Positions 27,229 through 36,893 are shown, numbered from the stretch's first letter. The stretch: DNA of 64,000 bases from Nitrobacter sp. NHB1 (GCF_036964665.1 NZ_JBAMDA010000001.1:2828001-2892000); one strand, 5' to 3'. Made by a program: numbers and translations. Notes: generated by a model not told the origin, from the letters alone.

Positions 27229-28911
27229 TCACGCCGCCGCTTTTTTCTCGTCGCGCAGTTCGCGGCGAAGGATCTTGCCGACATTGGTTTTCGGCAGGGA
27301 GTCGCGGAATTCGATCTGTCTGGGCACCTTGTAGCCGGTCAGTTGCGTATGCGCGAACTTGATAATGTCCGCGCGCGTGAGGGTCGGGTCCTTTCTGACC
27401 ACGAAAGCCTTCACCGCCTCGCCCGACCTCTTGTCCTTAACGCCGATCACCGCGCATTCCAGCACGCCCGGATGGCTCGCGATCACGTCCTCGATCTCGT
27501 TCGGATAGACATTGAAGCCGGAGACCAGGATCATGTCCTTCTTGCGGTCGACGATCCTGGTGTAGCCGTCGGCCGACATCACGCCGATGTCGCCGGTGCG
27601 GAAGAATCCGTCCGCCGTCATCACCTTCGCGGTCTCGTCCGGCCGGTTCCAGTAGCCCGGCATCACCTGCGGACCCTTGGCGCAGACTTCGCCCGTCTCG
27701 CCGAGCGGCACCTCGCAGCCCGCATCGTCGCGGATGGAAATGTATGTCGACGGCACGGGAAGCCCGATCGAGCCGGAGAATTTGTCGCTGTCGGCGGGAT
27801 TGCAGGTCAGCGTCGGCGAGGTTTCCGAAAGACCATAGCCTTCCAGCAACGGGCACCCCGTCATTTTCAGCCACTTCTCCGCCACCGCCTTCTGGACCGC
27901 CATGCCGCCGCCGACCGAGGCCTTGAGTTTCGAGAAGTCGACCTTGTCGAAACCGCGCGCATTGAGAAGGGCGTTATACAGCGTGTTCACCGCCGGGAAG
28001 CAGTTGACCTGATACTTCATCAGCTCCTTGACGAGGCCAGGCATATCGCGCGGGTTCGGGATCAGCAGATTGACGCCGCCCGCGCGCATCGCCAGCATGA
28101 AGCACGCCGTCAGCGCGAAGACGTGATAGAGCGGCAGTGCGCAGACGATGAAGAGCTGATCGACTACCGGCGGCTTCTTCAGCGCCGGCTGCAGCCAGGC
28201 GTCGTTTTGCAGCATGTTGGCCAGAATATTGCGATGAAGCAACGTCGCGCCCTTCGACACGCCGGTGGTGCCGCCGGTATATTGCAGGAAGGCGACGTCG
28301 TCGGGCGCGAGGTCCGGCCTGGCAAGGGTCATGCCGCGCCCGGCCGCGAGGGCGTCGTTGAACTTGACCGCGCCCGGAATCGACGACGGCGGCACCATCT
28401 TCCTGACATGGCGAACCACGAAATTGACGATCAAGCCCTTGAAGCCGAGCAGGTCGCCCATGCTGCCGACGATGACGTGCCGGACGGCGGTTTTGCCGAT
28501 TACCTGCTGCACCGTCTGTGCGAAGTTCTCCAGCACGATGATCGCTTCCGCGCCGCAATCCGTGAGCTGGTGCTCAAGCTCGTGCGGCGTGTAGAGCGGA
28601 TTGACGTTGACCACGGCATAGCCGGCGCGCAGCACGGCCACCGTCGAGACCGGATATTGCAGCACGTTCGGCATCATCAGCGCGACGCGCGCGCCCTTTT
28701 TCAGTCCCCGGCCTTGCAGCCAGGCGCCGAGCGCAAGCGACATCTCGTCGAGCTCGCGATAGGTGACCGCCTTGTCCATGCAGATGAAGGCCTTGCGATC
28801 GCGGAATTTGGCGAAGCTCTCTTCAAGCAACGCGACCAGCGAGGCGTACTGTGACGCGTCGATGTCGGTGGGCACGCCTGCGGGATATTGCTTGAGCCAG
28901 ATGCGATCCAT
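27229..28911 (-). CDS. fadD: Long-chain fatty acid-CoA ligase
   Basis: A 560-residue AMP-forming acyl-CoA synthetase: AMP-binding YTGGTTGVSKGATLLHRN, GYGLSETSPTL, the hinge GFFRTGDIGVMSADGY and the C-terminal PKTNVGKILRRELRDE with its catalytic lysine. It activates fatty acids at the inner face of the membrane for beta-oxidation or phospholipid use. ATG 28911 (MDRIWLKQYP) is the typical start; ATG 28929 is possible. Later steps of fatty-acid oxidation (etfBA, hbd) are at 51.4-54 kb. Confidence 0.92.
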   Translation of the reverse strand: MDRIWLKQYPAGVPTDIDASQYASLVALLEESFAKFRDRKAFICMDKAVTYRELDEMSLALGAWLQGRGLKKGARVALMMPNVLQYPVSTVAVLRAGYAVVNVNPLYTPHELEHQLTDCGAEAIIVLENFAQTVQQVIGKTAVRHVIVGSMGDLLGFKGLIVNFVVRHVRKMVPPSSIPGAVKFNDALAAGRGMTLARPDLAPDDVAFLQYTGGTTGVSKGATLLHRNILANMLQNDAWLQPALKKPPVVDQLFIVCALPLYHVFALTACFMLAMRAGGVNLLIPNPRDMPGLVKELMKYQVNCFPAVNTLYNALLNARGFDKVDFSKLKASVGGGMAVQKAVAEKWLKMTGCPLLEGYGLSETSPTLTCNPADSDKFSGSIGLPVPSTYISIRDDAGCEVPLGETGEVCAKGPQVMPGYWNRPDETAKVMTADGFFRTGDIGVMSADGYTRIVDRKKDMILVSGFNVYPNEIEDVIASHPGVLECAVIGVKDKRSGEAVKAFVVRKDPTLTRADIIKFAHTQLTGYKVPRQIEFRDSLPKTNVGKILRRELRDEKKAAA

Positions 28912-29104
28912 GTGACTCCCCGGGGTCATCCCGTCGTTCAAGGGGGGATTGTCCTGTGCAGGGAGTATTGAGCAAGGCGGTTGTCCAAGGCAAGCAGCTG
29001 TGCGGTAACGACGCATCAACGCCGCTGCGGCCTTGAGCGCGACCTGTCCCGGCGGCCGCCCAGATGGGTGGCGTCCGGTCGCCGGAGCGCCTGGTGCCGG
29101 CGCT

Positions 29105-30553
29105 CTACGGCTTGGGTTTGTCCTTGGCGTTTTTGGCCGGTTTCTTCCTGGCGGACGAACCGGCGGCGGCAGCCGGCTGGGCATCGGCCCGCTTGGCGTC
29201 GGCGCCCTTCTTGCCGGCAGCGCGCTTGTTGTTGGCCGCAGGCTTCGCCGCCTTGGGGTTGATCGTCACCGAAACCCGGTGTTTCGATTTCGGGTCGGCG
29301 CTGGCTTCGGCTTTGGGCGCGGCTTTGCCGTTGCGCTTGCTGTGGGCGGTCTTGCTGCGCTTCTTGGCTTTTGGCGGAGCGTCGCGTGCGGCATCGGCTT
29401 CTGCGGCGGCGGCGATGGCGGCGCCGGTTCGTGTCGGGCCGGTATAGACGACAACGGGCTCCGAGGGCGCCGGCGCCGCCGCGATCATGTCCATCGGCCG
29501 CAGCGCAGGCGGTTGCACGCCGGTTGCGAAGAACGACATCACGGCGGCGCCGGTCGTCCTCGTGTTGGCGGCCACATCGTCGTCCTCGTCGCTGGCAGGA
29601 TGCTTGCGCTTCGGCCCGCACATTTCATCGCGCAGATTGGGAGGTGCGGCCGCGATCGGCGCCAGCTTGTCGACCGTGCCGAGCGCCGGACGCAGCCACG
29701 ACAGCGTGTTGTTGGCGAAGCCGCGCTCCAGCATCTGTGCGACGCGCACCGCGCGCATCGTGCCGGACGACGCGCCGAGCACCACCGCGATCAGGCGTTT
29801 GCCGTTTTGCGTGGCCGAGCCGACGAGATTGTAGCCGGACGCGCAGATGAAGCCGGTTTTGAAGCCGTCGGCGCCGGGAAAACGCCCGATCAGCTTGTTG
29901 AAGTTGTGCGTCACCCTGCGGCCATAGCGAATCGAGGGGATGTGCATGAAATATTCGTACTCGGGAAGATCGTGAATGATCGCGCGTGCGAGGATGGCGA
30001 GATCGCGCGCCGAGGTGATCTGGCCGTCGGCCGGCAACCCGTTCGGATTGACGTAGCTCGTCTGCGTCATGCCGAGCCGTTGCGCGGTCGCGTTCATTTC
30101 GGTCAGAAAATTGTCGACCGAGCCGCCACCGACGCCTTCGGCTAGGACGTAGGCCATGTCGTTCGCCGATTTCACCAGCATCATCTTCAGCGCGTTGTCG
30201 ACGGTCACCTGCGTGCCCGGCCGGAAGCCCATCTTCGAAGGCGCCTGCGCGGCTGCGGTCGGCGATACCGTGAACAGCGTGTCGAGCGTGATGCGTCCCT
30301 GCTTGACCGCCGTCAGCGTGACGTAAGCGGTCATCATCTTGGTGAGCGAGGCCGGATACCAGGGATAGGTGGCGTTCTCGGCCTCAAGCACCTTGCCGGT
30401 ATCGGCCTCGATCAGGAGATGTGCTTCGGTGGCGTGAGCCGCACGCAACGGCGCGATCGCAACGATCAATCCGGCCGCGAGGACCATCCAGACCAGCAAG
30501 GATTTCCGAAACAGGGCGATGGGTTTGCGAAGCGGGACGATGAAAGAATGCAC
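29105..30553 (-). CDS. dacA: D-alanyl-D-alanine carboxypeptidase (peptidase S11) with long Lys/Ala tail
   Basis: A 482-residue penicillin-binding protein. A signal sequence (residues 18-42) precedes the S11 domain: SLTK with nucleophile Ser69 and Lys72, SAN at 129-131, and KTG at 232-234. It trims the terminal D-Ala of peptidoglycan peptides in the periplasm. The last ~90 residues are an Ala/Lys/Pro-rich low-complexity tail unlike the amphipathic anchor of enterobacterial PBP5. GTG 30553 is chosen because AAAGGA lies about 12 bases upstream; the frame is open to 30664. The symbol is by class only. Confidence 0.88.
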   Translation of the reverse strand: MHSFIVPLRKPIALFRKSLLVWMVLAAGLIVAIAPLRAAHATEAHLLIEADTGKVLEAENATYPWYPASLTKMMTAYVTLTAVKQGRITLDTLFTVSPTAAAQAPSKMGFRPGTQVTVDNALKMMLVKSANDMAYVLAEGVGGGSVDNFLTEMNATAQRLGMTQTSYVNPNGLPADGQITSARDLAILARAIIHDLPEYEYFMHIPSIRYGRRVTHNFNKLIGRFPGADGFKTGFICASGYNLVGSATQNGKRLIAVVLGASSGTMRAVRVAQMLERGFANNTLSWLRPALGTVDKLAPIAAAPPNLRDEMCGPKRKHPASDEDDDVAANTRTTGAAVMSFFATGVQPPALRPMDMIAAAPAPSEPVVVYTGPTRTGAAIAAAAEADAARDAPPKAKKRSKTAHSKRNGKAAPKAEASADPKSKHRVSVTINPKAAKPAANNKRAAGKKGADAKRADAQPAAAAGSSARKKPAKNAKDKPKP

Positions 30554-30685
30554 GGTCGTTCCGGTCCTTTGAGACCCGCCTTTGGCAAGGAGGCCTGCTT
30601 TTCGGGTTTCAAGCGTGTCCGGCGCCGTCGGTCGCGGCGGCTCCAACCTATACCGGCTTGGCAATCCAGAACAGTGGTCCGCAGC

Positions 30686-32482
30686 CTAATTCCCCGACGA
30701 AAGGGGCTGAATTTCGACGGTCGTCGCGGTTTGGGTCATGAATTGCGCTTTCGCAAGCTGGGCGAAATGGCCGCCGCGCGCCAGCAGTTCGTTAAAGGTT
30801 CCGTTTTCGATCACGCGCCCGTTCTCGAAAACCAGAATGCGGGTGGCGTTGCGAATGGTGGACAGCCGGTGTGCGATGACGAATGTCGTGCGCCCTTTCA
30901 TCACCTCGTCGAGCGCGGCATTGACCTTGGCCTCGGTCACGGCGTCGAGTGCGCTGGTGGCCTCGTCGAGGATCAGGATCGGCGGATCCTTCAACAGCGC
31001 GCGAGCGATCGACAGCCGTTGCCGCTCGCCGCCGGACAGCATGCGTCCGCGCTCGCCGGCATGGGTGTCGAACTTTCTGTCGGCGCGTTCGATGAAGTCC
31101 AGCGCCTGGGCGCGTTCGGCCGCGAGCCGCATCTCCTCCTCGGAGGCATCGGGCTTGCCGACGCGCAGGTTCTCCGCGATCGAGCGGTCGAACAGCAGCG
31201 CCTCCTGAAACACCACGCCGATGTTTCGCCGCAGCGAAGTCAGCGTCAGGCCACGGATGTCCATGCCGTCGATCCTGATGATGCCGGACTGCGGATCGAA
31301 CGCGCGATGCAGCAGTGCGACGGCGGTGGACTTGCCTGCGCCGGTCGGGCCGACCAGCGCAACGGTCTGGCCGGGCAAGGCGACGAACGACAGATCCTCC
31401 ACCGCGGGCCGCTTGCCGTCATAGGAAAACGACACGTCATGGAATTCGACGAGACCCTGCAATCGCCCGGCATCAATGGCGTCGGGGCGGTCACGCACCG
31501 CCGGAACGGCATCGAGGACGTTGAAGAACTCCTTGAGCCGCGGCGCTTCCATGAAAACGCTGTTGATGAAGGAGACGACCTGCTCGAGCCTCTGGATCAG
31601 CATGGTGGCGAAGCTCACGAACATCACGATCTCGCCGACCGACGTCATCCCCCGCCGGTTCAGCGTGATGCCGACGGCGAAGATCGCCAGAATGGTGATG
31701 GTGGTCGAGGCGCGCGTCGTCACGGTGACGACGGCCCACCACGACAGCACCGGCATCTGCGCCGCCAGCAGCTTGTCGACGACGAACCTCAGGCCCTGAA
31801 CCTCGGCATCGACGCGCACGAAGCTCTGCACCAGCGCGACGTTGCCGAGCGCGTCGGAGGCGCGCGCGGAGAGATCGCTGAAATGCGCCTCCACCTCGTT
31901 CTGCTTGTCGGAGGTCTTGCGAACGACCAGCGTCGTCAGCATCGTGAACACGATGCAGAGCGCGAACAAAAGGATCGCCAGCCGCCAGTTGATGGCGAGC
32001 GACAGCGGCAGCAGCACCACGAGCGACATCATCGCCGCGAAATGCTCGCGGAAGAATCCGAGCCACAGCCGCCACAGGGCGTCGGTGCCCTGCAGCATCA
32101 CCTTCATCAGCCGGCCCGAATGGGTGCCGGCATGGTAGGTGAGCGGCAACTGCATGATGTGCTCGAAATAGCCCGTCAGCACCGCCTGGCGCTGGCGATG
32201 CGAAAGACGGTCGGCCTGCAACGCCACGATCACGCCGCACAGGATCGTGAACAGGCCGAAGGCCACCCAAACCGCGAGCAGCGGCCACGGCGACGTCGAC
32301 GTCATCCCGAAAGGACCCGCGGCGGGATTGCCGGAGAGGACGTCGACGATGCGGCCGAACAGCACCGGTTCGGCGAACTGCCCGCCGGCCAGCAGCAGAT
32401 TGGCGCCCGCCAGGATCCAGCCAAGCCGCGCTTCCTTGCCGAGCAGTTCAAGAACGCGCGTATAAAGGCGGAGCATCGGCAT
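30686..32482 (-). CDS. ndvA: Beta-(1,2)-glucan export ABC transporter, ATPase/permease fusion
   Basis: A 598-residue half-transporter: six hydrophobic helices in residues 1-310, then an ATPase with Walker [10 protein letters not shown], signature [15 protein letters not shown], Walker [13 protein letters not shown] and the switch histidine in FVIAHRLST. The N-terminus ([17 protein letters not shown]) and length match NdvA/ChvA, which exports cyclic beta-glucan to the periplasm for osmoadaptation. An ABC substrate-binding-like gene ends 21 bases upstream on the same strand. Confidence 0.9.
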   Translation of the reverse strand: MPMLRLYTRVLELLGKEARLGWILAGANLLLAGGQFAEPVLFGRIVDVLSGNPAAGPFGMTSTSPWPLLAVWVAFGLFTILCGVIVALQADRLSHRQRQAVLTGYFEHIMQLPLTYHAGTHSGRLMKVMLQGTDALWRLWLGFFREHFAAMMSLVVLLPLSLAINWRLAILLFALCIVFTMLTTLVVRKTSDKQNEVEAHFSDLSARASDALGNVALVQSFVRVDAEVQGLRFVVDKLLAAQMPVLSWWAVVTVTTRASTTITILAIFAVGITLNRRGMTSVGEIVMFVSFATMLIQRLEQVVSFINSVFMEAPRLKEFFNVLDAVPAVRDRPDAIDAGRLQGLVEFHDVSFSYDGKRPAVEDLSFVALPGQTVALVGPTGAGKSTAVALLHRAFDPQSGIIRIDGMDIRGLTLTSLRRNIGVVFQEALLFDRSIAENLRVGKPDASEEEMRLAAERAQALDFIERADRKFDTHAGERGRMLSGGERQRLSIARALLKDPPILILDEATSALDAVTEAKVNAALDEVMKGRTTFVIAHRLSTIRNATRILVFENGRVIENGTFNELLARGGHFAQLAKAQFMTQTATTVEIQPLSSGN

Positions 32483-32503
32483 CGGAAAACGCTCTTGCCG
32501 TTT

Positions 32504-33565
32504 TCATTCGGCCTGTGTGACCTTGCGGTCGCCGGCCGGCGGCAGAAAACTGTCGTCGAAAATATCCGCGACCGTCGGGCGTTTGCGGAATTTGAAATCT
32601 TCGGCGATCTGGTCGAGCGACGTCTCGAACCGGACCGGGTCGATATCCCCGATGCCGCTGTGCCTGACCTCGCCGGTCAGAATGTTGTCGCTCAGGACCG
32701 CGCGCAGGCGCTCCAGCTCGACAGCGCGCGATCCGTTATCCATCTGAGCCAGCACATCGTCGACGGCCTGCTCGGGCTCCTTGATGGTGAGGCGCAGACC
32801 GGCAATCACCGCGCGCACAAACGCCTTGACGGCTTCCGGCTTGTCGGCGGCGAAATCCGGGTTGACGATCAGAACCTTGCCGTAGGCGGCGCAGCCGTAG
32901 TCGGCAAATCGCAGCACGGTGAGATCGTCGGCCGGAATACCGCGATCGCGCAGGTCGATCGCAGACAGGTACGACAGGCCAGATATGGCATCGAGCTGGC
33001 CCGCCGACAGCATCGGTTCGCGAACGGCGGGACCGATTGGCTGCAGCTTCACGGTCTTGAGCTGCAATCCGTTTTTTCGGGCGAGCGCGGGCCACAGCCT
33101 GATGGACAGGTCGCCGTCGGTGACGCCGACCGTCTTGCCCTCGATGTCGGCAAGCGTGTTGATACCCCGGTTCTTGCGCGCAATGAAGGCATAGGCCGCC
33201 TTGTCGAACAGCACGAATACAGCTTTGACAGGCGGCGCGCCCGGCTCGTCGCGAAAGCGGATCAGGGCATTGAGGTCGACGAGCGCCAGTTCGCTCGTGC
33301 CGACCGCGACGCGCGCAATGGCGTCCGTCGTGTCAGACGCGACCATCGTCGTGACGTTCAGGCCCTCCGCGCGGAACAGCCCCCGGGTCGATGCCAGCAC
33401 TAGGGGGGCCACGGCAGCATCGATCGGGCGATCGAGCGAAAACTCGATCTGGGTCGGCGCGGCGGCATCGGCCCGGCTGTCCGCGAGGCCAAGGCCTGCA
33501 ACGCCGACTGTGCCTAGTAGCACAAGCAAGGCAAACCAGAGACGACGCATCGAACGTGCTTGCAT
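32504..33565 (-). CDS. NMT1/THI5-like ABC substrate-binding protein
   Basis: A 353-residue exported solute-binding protein: signal peptide (MRRLWFALLVLLGTVGVAGLG), then IEFSLDRPIDAAVAPLVLASTRGLF, GTSELALVDLN and IEGKTVGVTDGD, the layout of the NitT/TauT/THI5 superfamily that captures nitrate, sulfonates, aromatic acids or pyrimidine precursors. No matching permease or ATPase of that class is adjacent; the neighbouring ABC gene is a glucan exporter. ATG 33565 or 33550 may start it; neither has a strong Shine-Dalgarno. Confidence 0.85.
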   Translation of the reverse strand: MQARSMRRLWFALLVLLGTVGVAGLGLADSRADAAAPTQIEFSLDRPIDAAVAPLVLASTRGLFRAEGLNVTTMVASDTTDAIARVAVGTSELALVDLNALIRFRDEPGAPPVKAVFVLFDKAAYAFIARKNRGINTLADIEGKTVGVTDGDLSIRLWPALARKNGLQLKTVKLQPIGPAVREPMLSAGQLDAISGLSYLSAIDLRDRGIPADDLTVLRFADYGCAAYGKVLIVNPDFAADKPEAVKAFVRAVIAGLRLTIKEPEQAVDDVLAQMDNGSRAVELERLRAVLSDNILTGEVRHSGIGDIDPVRFETSLDQIAEDFKFRKRPTVADIFDDSFLPPAGDRKVTQAE

Positions 33566-33647
33566 GGGATCTTGCGGCGATTGAGCGGGTTGCGGGAGTT
33601 CGTGCGAACGCGCGCGGGTTCCATAGGACGGATGCACTCTAGCAGAG

Positions 33648-33700
33648 GTAATCTGAATGCGCGATGACCGCCACGATTTGCCGCGGATTGTTCAGATTAC
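33648..33700. promoter_or_regulatory. 10-bp inverted repeat in a divergent promoter region
   Basis: GTAATCTGAA at 33648-33657 and its exact complement TTCAGATTAC at 33691-33700, 33 bases apart, between the starts of the substrate-binding protein gene and the His-rich protein gene. It could be paired operator half-sites; no regulator is identified. Confidence 0.4.
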
Positions 33701-33787
33701 ATTTTGAAGCCCGGAACCCGACGTGAAACCGTCGGTTATCTCCAGAACGGCCTGAAACGGCCCGGAAACATCATAGAGGTATTTCAG

Positions 33788-34192
33788 ATGTTGACGCGCA
33801 GGAACTTCCAATCGTCGACCGGCCGGAGCGTCATTTTGGCAACGGTTGCGGCGATGGCTCTGACGGCGGCCGGCCCCTCTTTCGCCCGATCGTCTGCGCC
33901 GGCGGCCAAAACGATCTCGGACGGCAGCGGCGTCACGGATTTCAGCGCGGCACGCCGGCATCATGCGGCGCGCCGACATCATCATCGTCGCCGTCATCAT
34001 CGCGGCGGTGGCGATGCTGCGGCAGCCGCCGCGTTCGCCGGGATCATCGGCACCGTCGGTGCGATTGCAGCATCCCAGGCTCGTCGCGACGCCTATTATG
34101 ACTATGGTCCGGGATACTATGCTCCGCCGCCTCGCTACTACTACGGCGGGCCCCGCTATCCATATGGCGGCGGTTATTACGCCCCTTACTGA
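33788..34192 (+). CDS. Small exported protein, His/Arg-rich then Tyr/Gly/Pro-rich
   Basis: A 134-residue protein. A signal peptide or anchor (SVILATVAAMALTAAGPSFA) is followed by a His/Arg cluster around residues 60-77 (RRHHAARRHHHRRRHH), a hydrophobic Ala/Gly stretch that could span the membrane (AAAAAAFAGIIGTVGAIAA), and a Tyr/Gly/Pro-rich C-terminus. The composition suggests an envelope protein that could bind metal or polyanions; no function is known to me. ATG 33788 is chosen because it starts the signal directly. Confidence 0.65.
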   Translation: MLTRRNFQSSTGRSVILATVAAMALTAAGPSFARSSAPAAKTISDGSGVTDFSAARRHHAARRHHHRRRHHRGGGDAAAAAAFAGIIGTVGAIAASQARRDAYYDYGPGYYAPPPRYYYGGPRYPYGGGYYAPY

Positions 34193-34335
34193 GGGTCTTT
34201 CCGTTCAGGCCAAGAGCGGCCGGCGTCGCGTTTTTGACCGCCGGCCGTTAACCCGCCGGCCACCGACGTGGTTGCCATGAGTGTTTCGTTCTCCGCTGAA
34301 ATTCTCACCTCAGCCATGGACAAATCCACCGCGCA

Positions 34336-34932
34336 ATGGTTGATCGCGCCATGCTGAGACGGACCTACGACTGGTGCATCGCCGCCGCCGACAAGCCCTA
34401 CGCGCTATGGATTCTGGCAGCGATCGCTTTCGCGGAAAGCTCGTTCTTTCCGGTGCCGCCCGACATCATGCTGCTGCCGATGGCGCTGGCGCGGCCGAAA
34501 CGCGCCTGGCTGTTTGCGGCGCTCTGCACGGTCGCCTCGGTCGCCGGCGGCGTGCTCGGCTATGCGATCGGGGCGCTGCTCTACGACTCGCTGGGCCAGT
34601 GGCTCATTCATCTCTACGGACTCGGTGGCAAGGTCGAGGCGTTTCGCGAGTCGTACGCGCAATGGGGGGCCTGGATCATCATCGGGAAGGGGCTGACGCC
34701 GATCCCCTACAAGCTCGTCACCATCACGTCCGGCTTCGCCGGATATGATATCTGGCTGTTTATCTTGTGCTCGATCATCGCCCGGGGCGGCCGCTTCTTT
34801 ATCGTCGCAATTGTGCTCAATCGCTATGGCGACGTCATCCGGCAGGAGATCGAGAAGCGGCTCGGTCTGTGGGTGGCGTTCGGCGCCGCCATTATCGTCC
34901 TCGGATTCGTGATCGCGTTCCGCCTGATCTAG
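34336..34932 (+). CDS. YqaA/DedA-like membrane protein (VTT domain)
   Basis: A 198-residue integral membrane protein with about four to five hydrophobic segments and the SNARE-associated/VTT pattern: FAESSFFPVPPDIMLLPMAL (re-entrant Pro-rich loop) and GKGLTPIPYKLVTITSGFAGY with the second conserved re-entrant loop. Family members are implicated in phospholipid or undecaprenyl-phosphate translocation and envelope homeostasis. Start ATG 34336. Confidence 0.85.
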   Translation: MVDRAMLRRTYDWCIAAADKPYALWILAAIAFAESSFFPVPPDIMLLPMALARPKRAWLFAALCTVASVAGGVLGYAIGALLYDSLGQWLIHLYGLGGKVEAFRESYAQWGAWIIIGKGLTPIPYKLVTITSGFAGYDIWLFILCSIIARGGRFFIVAIVLNRYGDVIRQEIEKRLGLWVAFGAAIIVLGFVIAFRLI

Positions 34933-35083
34933 TGGTCCGATTCTGGCAATTGCATTCCGTTGCGGCGGGAAAGATCAATACCATCAGGCGTTGACGAGGC
35001 GATCCGACCCAACCCTTCATTTGACGCGGTCCGCGCATCGTGCGGAAACCATTGCGTTGATGAACAAGCCGGAGTTGGACTAG

Positions 35084-35158
35084 ATGGACGAGAGGCCGCA
35101 GTTCCAATCAAGGCGAGACTATGCTTTTAGCTTCGGCGGAGCAGGGAGAACCGTATGA
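35084..35158 (+). other. Possible 24-codon leader ORF coupled to the next gene
   Basis: ATG 35084 has GGAG 9 bases upstream; the frame (MDERPQFQSRRDYAFS...) ends in TGA overlapping ATG 35155 as ATGA. Too short to judge as a protein, but the ribosome binding site plus overlap fit a translated leader. Confidence 0.3.
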
Positions 35159-35343
35159 TGACGATCAGTGACGACCTGGAAAAATTCAGACAAGCGAGGG
35201 CGATAGCGTTCAAACGTGGTCTTGTCGTTCGCAGGGCCGACGATCCGGACGACCCCAAACCCTACACGCTGGTCCGCCAGGCCGTGGAAACGCATCTTGC
35301 GACCATCGATGAGGTGCTGGCGGAACTCGAACGGACCAAGTAA
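35155..35343 (+). CDS. Small conserved hypothetical protein
   Basis: A 62-residue charged soluble protein (MMTISDDLEKFRQARAIAF...VLAELERTK), predicted two-helix, no cysteine. GCAGGGAG precedes the double ATG at 35155/35158. Function unknown. Confidence 0.6.
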   Translation: MMTISDDLEKFRQARAIAFKRGLVVRRADDPDDPKPYTLVRQAVETHLATIDEVLAELERTK

Positions 35344-35517
35344 TTGTTCTGCATGTGCTCCGAACTGCGTTGGCAGATGGGGGATTTGACCTCGTGCCGG
35401 TTTCGGCGGTTCCGGGGTTAACGACTCATTAACTACTACTGAGACACCTTCGTCCCCGAGGCCGGTCTGGATTTGCCGCGAGAGGCGCCAGACACCGGCC
35501 GCGACGGGCATAAAGCG

Positions 35518-35760
35518 ATGGATCGCGACATCGCGCCGGAAAAGACACCGGCGACCATCAGGGAACTGCAGGCTCGGGTCGCCGCTGCGTTCGGCAGGCA
35601 TCCGTTGTGTCGCGACGTGCAGTTCGCCATCGTCAGCACGCCGAAGACCCGTAGCGGTGCCAACTGGACCGTCAGCATGAGCGCGATCCCGCCCGACGCG
35701 ATCTGGGAGGCGTCCGAACTCATCGCCGACATCCAGAACGCCTATATTCTGGCGGCCTAA
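35518..35760 (+). CDS. Small conserved hypothetical protein
   Basis: An 80-residue soluble protein with an alpha/beta look: helix TIRELQARVAAAFGRH, a strand DVQFAIVS, then NWTVSMSAIPPDAIWEASELIADIQNAY. One cysteine. The start is ATG 35518; a TTG at 35473 would add 15 residues. No family recognised. A palindromic repeat starts directly after its stop. Confidence 0.6.
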   Translation: MDRDIAPEKTPATIRELQARVAAAFGRHPLCRDVQFAIVSTPKTRSGANWTVSMSAIPPDAIWEASELIADIQNAYILAA

Positions 35761-35761
35761 T

Positions 35762-35805
35762 GCATGATCCGCCAAAGTGCGAGCGGTTTGGCGAAACGAT
35801 CATGC
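35762..35805. repeat. GCATGATC-bounded palindromic repeat, copy 2
   Basis: Same outline as 11466-11509; inner stem here is CGCCAAA/TTTGGCG. Confidence 0.75.
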
Positions 35806-35827
35806 GCATTTCTCAAAATTATATTTT

Positions 35828-35931
35828 AGAGCCTTTTCGCTTCTGATGGAATCAGAAGCGAGGCTCTATGATTTTGATTTGACGCGTTTTCTTCACGCGA
35901 ACCGGTATCCACTTCGCTCGAAAACGCTATA
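35828..35931. repeat. TGGAA-apex hairpin repeat, subtype A copy 1
   Basis: Hairpin 35828-35867 (AGAGCC..CGCTTCTGA-TGGAA-TCAGAAGCG..GGCTCT, with an internal 4:1 loop), followed by the conserved tail TTTGACGCGTTTTCTTCACGC, GAACCGGTATCCACTTCGCTC and GAAAACGCTATA. A further AGAGCGCG...CGCGCTCT palindrome (35931-35982) follows. The 365-base gap between genes here is almost entirely repeat. Confidence 0.8.
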
Positions 35932-36125
35932 GAGCGCGATCGAACGCAAAACCGGTATCCACTTTTGCCGACCGCGCTCTGACGGCCGACGGGTGCGGTC
36001 GAGGCTCTGCAAAAATTTGCGTGAAAAACAGCCGCAGAGCCCTCGCCTTGCATGGGCAGGCCTTAATTCGTATCGATTTGTGAGGACAATCGGCCGCCGT
36101 TCATGAGCTGAACCGGAGATCTTTT

Positions 36126-36776
36126 TTGACACGGACGATGACGATTTTGGCGCTTGCGTGCTGCATCGTCACCGGGGTGGCGCTGGCGGAGGTTTTCGGC
36201 CGCGGCAACGTTCTGGTCGTCCGGTTTTCTGCAGTGCCGCCCCCGCTGCCTGCGGAAGCCGAACCGGCCGCCAACCGCGCGCGCAAGGCCGACAAGCTTG
36301 CGGTCGCGACGCAGGCCGCGGTCCCTGATGCCGGCGAGGATTCGGCGTTGGCTGTACCGCTGCGGCAGGCGGTTGCGACCGACGGTCCCGTCGATGCCGA
36401 GGTTTTGCCGCCGACAGCGCCGATCGAGGAGCCGCCGCTGCCGCGTTCCCGGCCGAAGCTCGCAAACCAGCTCGTTCAGAAGAATTATTCGCTGCTTAGC
36501 GACATGCAGATCGCGGCGCTGAAAGGGCGGCTGCAACTCACGTCCGCGCAGGAGCCCTACTGGCCGGCCGCCGAAAGCGCGTTGCGCGACGTCGCCCGCA
36601 AAATCCACGAGCGGCGCGCGGTACCGGGACGGCAGGCCGCTCTCAGTCCAGGCGAGATCGAGCAGATCAAGGCCGCGGTCCGACCGTTGCTGTCGAGGCT
36701 GCGCGAGGACCAGAAGCGCGAGGCCCGCACGCTCGCGCGCATCATCGGGCTGGAGGCGGTCGCCTCGCTGATTTGA
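36126..36776 (+). CDS. Exported protein with LTxxQ-like segment
   Basis: A 216-residue protein: signal anchor (TMTILALACCIVTGVALA), a Pro/Ala-rich linker to about residue 115, then a charged helical domain with LKGRLQLTSAQEPYWPAAESALRD reminiscent of the LTxxQ motif of Spy/CpxP-type periplasmic chaperones. TTG 36126 is chosen because GGAG is 8 bases upstream; ATG 36138 is the alternative. The chaperone link is by motif only. Confidence 0.65.
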   Translation: MTRTMTILALACCIVTGVALAEVFGRGNVLVVRFSAVPPPLPAEAEPAANRARKADKLAVATQAAVPDAGEDSALAVPLRQAVATDGPVDAEVLPPTAPIEEPPLPRSRPKLANQLVQKNYSLLSDMQIAALKGRLQLTSAQEPYWPAAESALRDVARKIHERRAVPGRQAALSPGEIEQIKAAVRPLLSRLREDQKREARTLARIIGLEAVASLI

Positions 36777-36808
36777 GAGGTCATGGGCACCTCGAAAGCG
36801 ATAGCGCT

Positions 36809-36893
36809 TGGTGCCCCTGGCCGGAATCGAACCAGCACTCCTTGCGGAACTCGATTTTGAGTCGAGCGCGTCTACCAGTTCCGCCACAGGGGC
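36809..36893 (-). tRNA. tRNA-Leu (anticodon CAA)
   Basis: An 85-base class II tRNA with CCA encoded. Acceptor GCCCCTG/CAGGGGC, anticodon arm CTCGA-CTCAAAA-TCGAG giving CAA, a variable arm, and T arm with GGTTCGATTCC. The discriminator is A. Confidence 0.95.

Noticed and set aside
30419-33403. A 994-codon plus-strand frame across dacA, ndvA and the substrate-binding protein gene
   Set aside because: It spans three well-recognised minus-strand genes and has the Arg/His/Gln-rich composition of an antisense frame.
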